From SZUA-36 sp963801195 (GTDB taxonomy: Bacteria > Pseudomonadota > Gammaproteobacteria > Xanthomonadales > SZUA-36): DNA of 64,000 bases. Below the pieces are notes generated by a model. That model saw nothing but the letters and a program-made list of their open reading frames with translations, was not told the DNA's origin and did not search any database. The stretch is taken from NCBI GenBank assembly GCA_963801195.1, contig CAWDDX010000007.1, positions 806,001 to 870,000 of the forward strand, written 5' to 3'. Below are positions 1-8,095 of the stretch, piece by piece (position 1 is the stretch's first letter; each line of letters starts with the position of its first letter). Both the position numbers and the translations under genes were made by a program.

Positions 1-1
1 G

Positions 2-166
2 GAACGGGTCGTATACGGCGCCGATGACCCCAAGACAGGCGCCGCCGGTGGCGTGTTCGACCTGCTGGGCAACCCTGCCCATAATCACGCGGTGAAGGTG
101 GCCGGGGGTTGCCTGGCTGAAGAAAGCTCGGTTTTGTTAAGGAAGTTTTTCAGGCTAAGAAGGTGA
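2..166 (+). CDS. tadA: tRNA-specific adenosine deaminase, C-terminal part (partial at window edge)
   Basis: The first 166 bases read in one frame as the last ~54 residues of TadA, the enzyme that converts A34 to inosine in the tRNA-Arg(ACG) anticodon. The visible peptide contains the family-typical stretch VVYGADDPKTGAAGG followed by VFDLL and NPAHNHAVKV, ending in a basic tail LRKFFRLRR before TGA. The zinc-binding and catalytic motifs (HAE, PCxMC) lie upstream of the window. It converges on the gtrA-like gene, whose stop lies 29 bases downstream on the other strand. Confidence 0.85.
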   Translation, partial: ERVVYGADDPKTGAAGGVFDLLGNPAHNHAVKVAGGCLAEESSVLLRKFFRLRR

Positions 167-194
167 GGGTGCAACCGCCGGCAGCGCACGTGGA

Positions 195-593
195 TTAAGC
201 GGTACTGCCCCTGAATATAAAAAACCTGGCGAGTAAATAGTTGACCAGCATACCCGCGCAACTGCCCGCAGCGACACCCCAGACGGGTTGTCTGGCGACA
301 AATTCCACGAAGTAAACCAGCAAGGCGTAAACCATGTAATTGACCACACCGCCGCCCAGCATCAAGCCCAGGTAACGGGAAAACTCCCGTTTCAGGGTCA
401 GGCCGGAAGCACGCTGGTTGAAAGTCAGTTGACGATTGATGATCCAGGTGGTCAGGACCGCGCAGATAAACGATACCAGGCGGCCGAAATAGAGCCCCAA
501 CATCGGTTTGAGCAGGTATAGAACACCCGCATCGACAACGAAGCCAATGACACCCGCCAGGCCGAAAAGGACCAGTTCTCTAACGACTTTCAT
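195..593 (-). CDS. GtrA-like membrane protein
   Basis: A 132-residue protein with four predicted membrane segments (about residues 7-30, 36-55, 75-95, 103-127). The GtrA signature is visible: FGLAGVIGFVVDAGVLYLL at the N-terminus and TWIINRQLTF in the middle. GtrA proteins are thought to move lipid-linked sugars (undecaprenyl-phosphate sugar) across the inner membrane. Its ATG overlaps the stop of the upstream GT2 glycosyltransferase by four bases, so the two are translationally coupled. The pairing of a DPM1-like GT2 with GtrA is classic for making and flipping a lipid-linked sugar donor. Last gene of a three-gene minus-strand operon. Confidence 0.85.
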   Translation of the reverse strand: MKVVRELVLFGLAGVIGFVVDAGVLYLLKPMLGLYFGRLVSFICAVLTTWIINRQLTFNQRASGLTLKREFSRYLGLMLGGGVVNYMVYALLVYFVEFVARQPVWGVAAGSCAGMLVNYLLARFFIFRGSTA

Positions 594-1552
594 TGATGCC
601 GCGTGTGGGATACCCCGGGTATTGACAGGTAAGACATACGTTTGAGTTCCTGCCGACCACGGGTCACGTTATCCAGCAATAAACCGGCCAGGAACGAGAG
701 CAGGGCCGAGAGCATCAAACCCGTGGCCAGCAAGGCGGTAGGCAAGCGCGGCACCAGTCCGGTCTCCAGGTATTCCGGCAATAAGGGTATGGCAAACCCA
801 ATCGCCGCCAATGCGAGGGCAAGGCTGAAAATACTGAAGAACTGTAGTGGACGTTCAACCATGTACAAACGCACGATGGTTTTAAGAATGCGGAAGCCGT
901 CGCGGTAGGTGGACAGTTTACTTTCCGACTCTTCCGGGCGTGAACCGTAAACCGTGTCTGCTTCACCGCATGGCATGCGTAGCTCGAGTGCGTGCACGGT
1001 GAGTTCGGTTTCGATTTCAAATCCACTGGCCAGCGCGGGAAACGATTTGACGAAACGTCGTGAAAATACCCGGTAGCCCGATAGCATATCGGTGAACTGG
1101 CCACCGAAAATACGTCGTACAGAACCGGTAAGCAATCGATTGCCAAGGCGGTGACCGCGGCGGTAGTTTTCAGACTCGCCACGATCGACGCGGCAGCCGA
1201 CCACCATGTCGAGATTCTCCGTCAGCAGTTTGTCGACCAGTTGTCGGGCAACGCTGACGTCGTAGGTGCAGTCACCGTCGGTCATCAGGTAGATATCGGC
1301 TTCCACGTCGGCGAACATCCGGCGTACGACGTTGCCTTTCCCCTTCAGCGCGACGTGTGCGACCCGGGCGCCGGCGGCGCGGGCGATTTCAGCCGTGCGG
1401 TCGGTCGAGTCGTTGTCGAAAACATGGATGTCGGCTTCCGGTAAAACTTCCTTGAAGTCATTGATGACCTTGCCGATGGCGTGTTCTTCGTTATAGCAGG
1501 GGAGGATGACCGCAATGCGCAGATGATCCGTGAAAGTGTTTTGTTCCTGCAT
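590..1552 (-). CDS. Family 2 glycosyltransferase (polyprenyl-phosphate sugar synthase type)
   Basis: 320 residues. The N-terminal ~230 residues are a GT-A fold: IAVILPCYNEE (residues ~13-23), the nucleotide-binding VFDNDSTDRT, and the metal-binding acidic motif in LMTDGDCTYD. Two membrane segments at the C-terminus (about 238-262 and 276-300) anchor it. This is the architecture of DPM1/undecaprenyl-phosphate glycosyltransferases, which load a sugar from a nucleotide donor onto a lipid carrier at the cytoplasmic face. It overlaps the upstream GT-C-like gene by one base and gtrA by four. Together the trio could load, flip and transfer a sugar to an envelope glycan; the acceptor cannot be told from sequence. 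Confidence 0.85.
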   Translation of the reverse strand: MQEQNTFTDHLRIAVILPCYNEEHAIGKVINDFKEVLPEADIHVFDNDSTDRTAEIARAAGARVAHVALKGKGNVVRRMFADVEADIYLMTDGDCTYDVSVARQLVDKLLTENLDMVVGCRVDRGESENYRRGHRLGNRLLTGSVRRIFGGQFTDMLSGYRVFSRRFVKSFPALASGFEIETELTVHALELRMPCGEADTVYGSRPEESESKLSTYRDGFRILKTIVRLYMVERPLQFFSIFSLALALAAIGFAIPLLPEYLETGLVPRLPTALLATGLMLSALLSFLAGLLLDNVTRGRQELKRMSYLSIPGVSHTRHQ

Positions 1553-3159
1553 CAGAATGGCTCCGTACGTTCAAGTTCGCAAAATCTGTATTCAAATCCG
1601 GCGTCACCGATGAAGGCGTTGATGTGACCGCAGTTGTCGTCAGCGACGGACAGGCCGAGTTTCACCAGGGCGGCGTGGGCGCGCTCCGCGATGACGGCGT
1701 CGTCCGAGGCGTAGACGATGTAGAGTTTACCGGTACGGCCCGAAGTCATGATTTTAGCACGTTGCCAGTACGCATCCGAGACGCCCATGTTGGGCACGAC
1801 CTGGATGAAGGGGCTGTGTATGTCGAGAGCTGGAACAATCCACGCCAGGGGTTGGCCGGCGAGGTAAACGGCGACGGGTTCGGGCGCCGAAGCCAGCGTG
1901 TTCGCCTCGATTCGGTAGACGCGCTCCGCCCAGCCTGCATGCCCCCAGTCCGGTATGTCGCGCAGGTTGACAAACGTCAGCACGAACAGGAAAACCAGCG
2001 CGGCGGGGGCTGTGAGACGGTGTCTGAACGCGCGCGTTACGATGACAAACAGCAGCAGCGGTATCAAAAGCTCGATGACCACGAGATAGCGGTAAATGCC
2101 AAAGATGTTCAACCACAAAAGGTAGCTGATACAAAAGAACGCCAGCAGAAACTCCGCTTCCGGATTCCAGCGGACCGTTACGGTGGCCTTCCTGAAAAAC
2201 CGTATCAACCGTTCGGCGAATAAGCCGAGGACCGCGATGTAGGCGAACAGCCAACTGTATTGCTCGTACCTGAGTTCCACGGCCCGTTGCGGATCAAGGG
2301 TGAAAATGACGGGATAGAAAATTTTGTCCAATACGGTCCGGGGAAGAAAACGCAGGTCGCGTGTCGCGTCGAACGCGGCCAGTTCGCCGTGAAATATGTT
2401 ATTGAACTGGGGGAACAATGGGTTGCCGAACAAACGCCAGATCTCGTAAAGCCAGTAGCCACCCGTCACCAACAGGGCGGCCAGCACCGAAAAGCCGAAC
2501 AGGAAGGCCAGTTTGAAGCGCTCGGTCCAAGACAGCGGCAGTAGCAGCATCGACAGGCACAGCGGCAGCGCATAGATCGCCGTAACCAGTTTCAGTCCGA
2601 TGCCGATACCGGCGACCACGCCTGCGCCGGTGATCATCGCCGAACCCCTGCGGCGATCACCGCCGGTCATTGATCCGATCGATGATAGGATCATCCACAA
2701 TGACAACAACGGCAACAGGGCGACCAGGCTGTCGTGCATCGTCGTGCCGACTTCCGCCAGGAAACCGATACACAGCACACCCGCCAGCGCCAGCAGCAGG
2801 GCGTAGCGGCGCCGATGGCGCTGGTCCTTCAGCACTGCGTGTGCGATTCCGGTTAACAGCAGAAAATTGAGGCCCTGCAAAAACCCGAGCAGGAAACCGA
2901 CTGTCTTCGGACCCAGTTGACCTATCGTTTTGAAGTAGGCGATGTCCAGCATTGGGCTGAAGTACGTCTGCACACCCGCGGGCGCGAGGTCGGACTCGAT
3001 GCGCCCGTTCAAAAAGGCATAGGGGTTGTACAAGTGGTAATTCAGCAGATCCCAGTTGATGTCCTGGCCGCGCATTATGGACCAGGCGCCGAACACCAGC
3101 GCAACCAGCAGCGAAACGACCGGCACGGTCCACCTGTTGCCAATGATCCCGGTCCTCAC
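1552..3159 (-). CDS. Multi-pass membrane protein, GT-C-like glycosyltransferase candidate
   Basis: 535 residues with roughly ten hydrophobic helices and a large soluble C-terminal part, an overall layout like GT-C enzymes that use lipid-phosphate sugars. An acidic pair early in the first loop (GQDINWDLLNYHLYNPYAFLNGR, about residues 31-53) lies where GT-C proteins carry their catalytic Asp. No specific family is recognised with certainty. It starts the operon with the GT2 and GtrA-like genes, overlapping the GT2 by a single base; by context it would be the transferase using the lipid-linked sugar made by its neighbours. The start chosen is the first ATG, just before the first membrane helix. 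Confidence 0.6.
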   Translation of the reverse strand: MRTGIIGNRWTVPVVSLLVALVFGAWSIMRGQDINWDLLNYHLYNPYAFLNGRIESDLAPAGVQTYFSPMLDIAYFKTIGQLGPKTVGFLLGFLQGLNFLLLTGIAHAVLKDQRHRRRYALLLALAGVLCIGFLAEVGTTMHDSLVALLPLLSLWMILSSIGSMTGGDRRRGSAMITGAGVVAGIGIGLKLVTAIYALPLCLSMLLLPLSWTERFKLAFLFGFSVLAALLVTGGYWLYEIWRLFGNPLFPQFNNIFHGELAAFDATRDLRFLPRTVLDKIFYPVIFTLDPQRAVELRYEQYSWLFAYIAVLGLFAERLIRFFRKATVTVRWNPEAEFLLAFFCISYLLWLNIFGIYRYLVVIELLIPLLLFVIVTRAFRHRLTAPAALVFLFVLTFVNLRDIPDWGHAGWAERVYRIEANTLASAPEPVAVYLAGQPLAWIVPALDIHSPFIQVVPNMGVSDAYWQRAKIMTSGRTGKLYIVYASDDAVIAERAHAALVKLGLSVADDNCGHINAFIGDAGFEYRFCELERTEPF

Positions 3160-3406
3160 CTGAATAAAATCCCCTGAAATTTTCTGATAGCGTCAGCGCC
3201 TGCGATCACCGGCTTTAAGGCGGCATTATAACTGCCGCCACCGCCATAGAACCATGTTCCGGATAGTAACACCCGGGACTCGATGAAATGCGCCGGTCAT
3301 CGACCCGGCGCGGTGCCGGATCAATCTGAAGCAAATTCAAACCGGGCGGTGTGATGGCCGCCGATAAACGTTTAAACTCGCATCTGCTTTCGGCAACTGG
3401 ACCATA

Positions 3407-3586
3407 ATGGTTTTCAGCAGTAACCTTTTCCTGTTCGGATTTCTTCCGGCATTCCTGGCTTGCCTGTTTTTGACCCCGGCCAGGTTTCGCAATGTATTCA
3501 TACTGGCCGCGAGCCTGGTTTTTTATGGCGCGGGATCCGGCAGCCTGAAGCCTTGGTCCGGCAGCCTTCCTTTTTCGCGTTGGTAA
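3407..3586 (+). pseudogene. Truncated AlgI-like MBOAT O-acetyltransferase (5' remnant)
   Basis: Reading from ATG 3407 gives MVFSSNLFLFGFLPAFLACL, then TPARFRNVFILAASLVFYGAG, which is the start of AlgI/PatA-type membrane-bound O-acetyltransferases (typical start MVFSSxxFLFxFLP..., LTPxRxRNxxLLxASxxFYxxW). After about residue 43 the similarity stops and the frame ends at TAA 3584. Full-length family members are about 470-520 residues, so only the first membrane helices remain. The break coincides with the shift to AT-rich sequence, so an insertion or deletion most likely removed the rest. It was divergent from the glycan operon, consistent with a former polysaccharide acetylation role. Confidence 0.7.
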
Positions 3587-3816
3587 TGGCTGCACGCCTA
3601 ATAATTGTGTACTTAAAAGTTTTGATCGTTCATATTTGAAATTGCAACTTTGCAAACGTGTCATTAAACTCATCAAAAGCCATATTTTTGGCGCTAACCT
3701 GAATATTTATACTGAGTGAAAGTGCTTCAAAAAATTCAAAAAAAGTCCCTGCGTTTGACGTCTGTTAACGTATTGGAGTGTAATGCTTGTAGAGTTTCCA
3801 CTGTATTAAATATGAT

Positions 3817-4917
3817 ATGTTTTCTTTAAAAAATTTCAAAAAAATAATTTTTGCAACCCTTGCAAAAAGACCTGAGAGAGTCATTTCATTCGGGGCCTCC
3901 AGAGAGTCATCGCAATCCGGTGATCCTGAGTATGCTCGACGGATAGAAGCTGAGCAGAAACAGTTCAATGACTGCTTAAATGTTCATGATTTGCCCGACA
4001 TATTCCATTACTGGTCCTGCAAGCACCTAGGGCCAAAAAAATTTCATCCATTCGGTATTACTGATCCTGAACAGTTTTTCTTTATGTATGCACAGAAATT
4101 TCACACGCAGTTCCCCAACCTGAAAATCGAAATTGTCAGCGTTGGTTGTGGAAATTGCGATATGGAAGTGAGACTGGCCAAACGACTCATTGAAAACAAT
4201 ATCAACGATTTTCGTATCGATTGTATGGATATTAATCTGTCGATGCTCGAACGGGGTAAGGAGCTCGCACAAGAGGAGAACGTAGAGCTTTTTATCAATC
4301 CGTTACATGGTGACTTTAACAACTGGCAACCTGTAAAAGAATATCACCTGGTCATCGCAAACCACTGCTTGCACCACGTACTAAAACTCGAAAGCCTATT
4401 CGAATCAATCAAAGGTTGTCTGTATCCACATGGCTATTTCGTCACTGCGGATATGATTGGCAGAAATGGACATCAACGATGGCCCGAAGCTCTGGAAGTG
4501 GTGCAGGGTTTCTGGAAAGAACTTCCAGAAAATTACCGTTTTAATCAATCGTTAAAAAGATATGAGCATGAATACATCAATCATGATTGTTCAACAGAAG
4601 GCTTTGAAGGAATAAGGGCTCAGGACATCTTGCCTCTACTGATTCAGAATTTTCATTTCGACCTATTTATTCCATTTTCCAACATAATAATGGTTTTTAT
4701 CGACAGACCCTTTGGCCACAATTTTGATGCTAAGGCAACGTGGGACCAGGATTTCATCGACCGGGTTCATGCGAGAGATGAAGAGTTGATGTATGCGGGA
4801 ACAATCAAACCTACTCAGATGCTTGCAGCCATGTGTCTGACACCGAGGGAGATCAAATTAGTGGACCCCAAGCTGACTCCTGAATTTTGTGTGCGTTCAT
4901 GTGAGTGCATGGTTTAA
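3817..4917 (+). CDS. Class I SAM-dependent methyltransferase
   Basis: 366 residues. The Rossmann core lies at about residues 105-215: motif I IVSVGCGNCDMEVRL (the glycine-rich SAM loop), the acidic end of strand 2 in RIDCMDINLSML, and LVIANHCLHHV at strand 4, followed by GYFVTADMIGRNGH. The ~100-residue N-terminal and ~150-residue C-terminal extensions are not assigned; the last residues are cysteine-containing (EFCVRSCECMV). The substrate is unknown. No good ribosome binding site is visible before ATG 3817. Codon use is AT-rich compared with the flanks, and it lies in the island next to insertion sequences, so it is probably laterally acquired; a role in modifying a surface glycan is only a guess from the neighbours. 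Confidence 0.75.
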   Translation: MFSLKNFKKIIFATLAKRPERVISFGASRESSQSGDPEYARRIEAEQKQFNDCLNVHDLPDIFHYWSCKHLGPKKFHPFGITDPEQFFFMYAQKFHTQFPNLKIEIVSVGCGNCDMEVRLAKRLIENNINDFRIDCMDINLSMLERGKELAQEENVELFINPLHGDFNNWQPVKEYHLVIANHCLHHVLKLESLFESIKGCLYPHGYFVTADMIGRNGHQRWPEALEVVQGFWKELPENYRFNQSLKRYEHEYINHDCSTEGFEGIRAQDILPLLIQNFHFDLFIPFSNIIMVFIDRPFGHNFDAKATWDQDFIDRVHARDEELMYAGTIKPTQMLAAMCLTPREIKLVDPKLTPEFCVRSCECMV

Positions 4918-4951
4918 TGGCGATACAAAAATGAGTATTTGGAAATAGATC

Positions 4952-4971
4952 CCGAGGTTTTCTAATCTCGG
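4952..4971 (+). terminator. Possible weak terminator after the methyltransferase
   Basis: A short stem CCGAG/CTCGG around a 10-base loop sits 35 bases after the methyltransferase stop and is followed by a T-rich but interrupted tract (TGCTGTTGTTTGTTTT). The stem is short, so this is tentative. The remaining bases up to the first insertion sequence hold no supported gene. Confidence 0.3.
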
Positions 4972-5128
4972 TGCTGTTGTTTGTTTTAATGCTGATGGAT
5001 TGATTCTGCAAGCACGGATCACGTATTTTACCTGGGACTTATTCCGGTCCGAGTTCTGATTTTGCAATTGCTTTTTGATGACTAGTATCTGAAAAGTAGA
5101 TTTACGTTTTTGCTGACAAATATCATAT

Positions 5129-6430
5129 GGGTCTTCCCCACTTGTAGTGGGTGATTCACGCTTTTATGCCCTTGGGATAAAGTTGTAGTCCACCAAGGTG
5201 GAAGTAAATTGCGTTGTGGAATCGCTGTTTGTTTCTGAAGCCGCGAGCACGGCTCTTCACGGTTTTGATGCGTGAGTTCATGCTTTCTGCATGGCTGTTA
5301 TTCACGCCCAGCAGCACCGCGTTGAGAATGCCACGCAGATGTCTGCGCAAGGTCTTCGAAATGATCTGCATGGGCTTGAGACGGCTACGCGCCATCCAGT
5401 TGATCAACCGTTTCCAGCCTTTTTCGGCCCAGCCGTAACTGCGGTAATCCCACAAGCGCGTCGCCATTTCCTTGATCGCCCAGGCCCGCGCCGTCTTCAG
5501 CGAGGATTGCCGTAAGGCCGTAAAACTGCGTTGCTGGTGCCAGTCCATGCTGCCGCGGTTACGCAGCCATTGGTATTTGCTGCCCTTCATGCGTTCATCA
5601 CCCTGGCGCATCAGGTGGCGATGTTCCTGGCGGCGTACCTGATCTACCGCCTTGCCCAGATACTGCGACACGTGAAAGCGATCAAAAGCAATCTTATCGT
5701 CCGCATTGGTCAGCGCGTTGCGGGTCGCTTTGATGTAGGCCGGCCACATATCCATACACACGCTCTCAATACCGTCCTTTTGTCCTGCCGATAACTGCGC
5801 ATAAAACTCCGCCAGGCTGCCGGTGTGGCGGTCATCCGCCACGTGCAGCACCACCGCTTGATCCTGATCGGTTACCAGCGTCACGTAGTCATGGCCTTTG
5901 CGGTACGAGGTCTCATCCACACTCAGCCGCCGCGGTGACAGTTCAGCACGGCGTGACAGTCCACGCTTCACGGCCCGTTGCATGATCCCGTCCACCGCAT
6001 TCCAGCTCAGTCGCAGCCGCTCCGAGACCGCGCTGGTCGAGGCCTGTTTGAGCCAGTTGATCACCAGCGCTTCAAACAGCGCCGTGAAACCACTGCCAGG
6101 CTCGGCCCAAGGTACACTCACCGTCACCACCCCATGTTCGGCACACTGCACCCGTGGTACATCGGCCAGCAACACCGTCTTCAGTTGACAGGTATCAAGG
6201 TGGCGCCAGCGCCTGGGCCGTTGATCATATCCGGGGCAGGCTTTGCCACATTTGGGGCACAGCAACTTGCCACCTGCCCGGGCCACCATCACTTGTACTT
6301 CATCGTCAGCCAACGATACCTGCACTTCCACCACCTTCCATGGCTTCTCGATACCCAGTATTTGGCTGTATAGCTCTGTGTCTTTCATGGTTCATTAGGC
6401 TAAACTACCCACTCGATTTGGGGAAGGCCC
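5129..6430 (-). mobile_element. Complete ISL3-family insertion sequence (1302 bp) with 8-bp target duplication
   Basis: The left end starts GGGTCTTCCCCACTTG and the right end, read inward on the other strand, starts GGGCCTTCCCCAAATC; 19 of the first 24 positions match (22 of 30 over 30 bases). The element is flanked by a perfect direct repeat TATCATAT (5121-5128 and 6431-6438), the 8-bp duplication expected for ISL3. One transposase gene fills the element. Intact ends, an intact gene and an undamaged duplication indicate recent transposition. Confidence 0.95.
5156..6388 (-). CDS. tnpA: ISL3-family transposase
   Basis: 410 residues, the normal length for ISL3 transposases. It has the N-terminal zinc-binding pair CPKCGKACPGYD (about residues 44-55) followed by a second Cys near residue 82, a helix-turn-helix region, and the DDE nuclease core with SVDETSYRKGHDYVTLV (first Asp), CMDMWPAYIKA (second Asp) and the C-terminal NNSHAESMNSRIKTVKSRARGF (Glu). 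The frame is uninterrupted, so the element is probably autonomous. The protein is clearly different from the second ISL3 transposase a few hundred bases away, so the two elements are not copies of each other. Confidence 0.95.
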   Translation of the reverse strand: MKDTELYSQILGIEKPWKVVEVQVSLADDEVQVMVARAGGKLLCPKCGKACPGYDQRPRRWRHLDTCQLKTVLLADVPRVQCAEHGVVTVSVPWAEPGSGFTALFEALVINWLKQASTSAVSERLRLSWNAVDGIMQRAVKRGLSRRAELSPRRLSVDETSYRKGHDYVTLVTDQDQAVVLHVADDRHTGSLAEFYAQLSAGQKDGIESVCMDMWPAYIKATRNALTNADDKIAFDRFHVSQYLGKAVDQVRRQEHRHLMRQGDERMKGSKYQWLRNRGSMDWHQQRSFTALRQSSLKTARAWAIKEMATRLWDYRSYGWAEKGWKRLINWMARSRLKPMQIISKTLRRHLRGILNAVLLGVNNSHAESMNSRIKTVKSRARGFRNKQRFHNAIYFHLGGLQLYPKGIKA

Positions 6431-6570
6431 TATCATATAAATTTCCTCCAACTTTTGATAACGTTAGATTCAGGAAGGAGGGCTACCAACAAAATTACAA
6501 AATTGACCAATTCGACTGGTTCGGATAAATATTTCAATCAAGACCGAACACGTTTCCAGTTCAGAAAACA

Positions 6571-7975
6571 GGCTCTTCAGGAAAATTTGTGGGTAAAAAT
6601 ATAACGGATTTGTTGTACAGGAGATAGTTTTTGAGTTTTGAGGGTAGTGCATCCTGCCCCCGTTCTGAGAAGATGGAAGTGCAAACTAACCGTCAGACAG
6701 AACAAAAGGAACAGGATGCAGATCAAGACTATCCTCAATCGCGAGCAGAAATTCAAATCATTTGTATATGGATCGGTGCATTGGGTTGAAGGCACAACGG
6801 TTCCCACCCTTGAGGTGGAGATAAAGGCTCGCTTAAACAGCCGTGCGGTATGCAGTGGTTGTGACTGTAAAAGGCCCGGTTACGATGCCCTGCCTGTGCG
6901 CCGGTTCGAGTTCATCCCGATGTGGGGCAACAAGGTGTTTTTTGTGTATGCACCGCGCCGGGTTGAGTGTCTTGACTGCGGCGTTCGGGTAGAGCAGATG
7001 CCCTGGGTGGAGGGCACGCACCAACTGACTGAGACGTATGCCTGGTTTTTGGCCGACTGGGCCAGGCGCATGAGTTGGAAGGAAGTGGCTGACGCGTTCC
7101 GCACCACCTGGGATCACGTATTTTGTTCGGTAGAGCGCGCTGTGATCTGGGGGCGTAAACATCAGGATTTGTCAGGTATTGAGGCCCTGGGTGTTGACGA
7201 GATCGCCTGGCAGCGGGGCCACCAGTACTTGACGCTGGTCTACCAGATTGACGGGCACTGCAAGCGCTTGCTGTGGATTGGCGAGAAACGCACGGTCAAG
7301 ACCTTGATACGGTTCTTTCGCTGGTTTGGCAAAGAGCGCCGCGGGGCGCTGAAGTTTATCTGTAGTGACATGTGGAAACCGTACCTGAAGGTGATTGCCA
7401 AAAAGGCAGGCAATGCGCTGAATATTCTGGATCGCTTTCATATTATGAGCCACCTGAGCAAGGCCATTGATGAAGTTCGAGCTCAGGAAGCCAGGGAGTT
7501 AAAAGAGCAAGGGTACGAACCGGTCTTAACGAAAACCCGTTGGCTGTTATTGAAACGCCCGGAGAACCTGACAGCCAAACAGGAGACACGATTGTCAGAT
7601 CTGTTGAAGTACAATTTGCGCTCGATCAGGAGTTACCTGTTGAAAGAAGAGATTCAGTTATTCTGGCAATACATTTCACCCTACTGGGCTGGTGAATTTC
7701 TTGATAAGTGGTGTACAAAAACAATGCGCTCGAAGATTGGACCGATGAAAAGAGTAGCCCGGATGCTGCGGCGGCACCGGCCTTTGTTACTCAACTGGTT
7801 CCGGGCTAAAAAGCAGTTTTCCAGTGGTATTGTTGAAGGCTTTAATACCGAAGCAAAACTGACTACCAGAAAAGCGTACGGTTTTCGAACCTATCGTGCG
7901 GCTGAAATTTCCTTGTATCATGCACTTGGAGCTTTACCCGTGCCAAAAACTACCCACGTATTTTTCTGACGAGGC
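6571..7975 (+). mobile_element. Second complete ISL3-family insertion sequence (1405 bp) with 8-bp target duplication
   Basis: The left end begins GGCTCTTCAGGAAAATTTG and the right end, read inward, begins GCCTCGTCAGAAAAATACG; 21 of the first 25 positions match and both run into GTGGGTA. The flanks carry a perfect 8-bp direct repeat AGAAAACA (6563-6570 and 7976-7983). It sits 140 bases from the first ISL3 element in the opposite orientation. The two elements inserted independently, since their target duplications and their terminal repeats differ. Confidence 0.95.
6716..7969 (+). CDS. tnpA: ISL3-family transposase (second type)
   Basis: The start chosen is ATG 6716 (MQIKTILNREQ), preceded by AAAGGAACAGG; an in-frame extension to 6638 has no family support. 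417 residues. An N-terminal Cys cluster (VCSGCDCKRPGYD and VECLDCGVRVEQ) forms the zinc-binding region. The DDE core shows GVDEIAWQRGHQYLTLVYQ, FICSDMWKPYLKVI and SGIVEGFNTEAKLTTRKAYGFR. The gene fills the element, ending 6 bases before its right end. Intact and probably active. Confidence 0.95.
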   Translation: MQIKTILNREQKFKSFVYGSVHWVEGTTVPTLEVEIKARLNSRAVCSGCDCKRPGYDALPVRRFEFIPMWGNKVFFVYAPRRVECLDCGVRVEQMPWVEGTHQLTETYAWFLADWARRMSWKEVADAFRTTWDHVFCSVERAVIWGRKHQDLSGIEALGVDEIAWQRGHQYLTLVYQIDGHCKRLLWIGEKRTVKTLIRFFRWFGKERRGALKFICSDMWKPYLKVIAKKAGNALNILDRFHIMSHLSKAIDEVRAQEARELKEQGYEPVLTKTRWLLLKRPENLTAKQETRLSDLLKYNLRSIRSYLLKEEIQLFWQYISPYWAGEFLDKWCTKTMRSKIGPMKRVARMLRRHRPLLLNWFRAKKQFSSGIVEGFNTEAKLTTRKAYGFRTYRAAEISLYHALGALPVPKTTHVFF

Positions 7976-8095
7976 AGAAAACAAAGTATTTTGTAAAAAG
8001 GCAGCCAATAATAATTCATGTACATTACTCTGTTACAGAGAGCAGTGATGTGTTGGGTATCGAAGTTACTAACTTGTTTTACAAGGAGAGAAGAT

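Noticed and set aside
3215..3676. 153-codon minus-strand frame over the AlgI remnant
   Set aside because: The plus-strand reading matches a real protein family start, while this frame is basic low-complexity sequence spanning the GC-content break.
5129..7975. The two ISL3 elements as a composite transposon
   Set aside because: They are different elements with dissimilar ends and separate target duplications, and only ~140 bases lie between them with no cargo.
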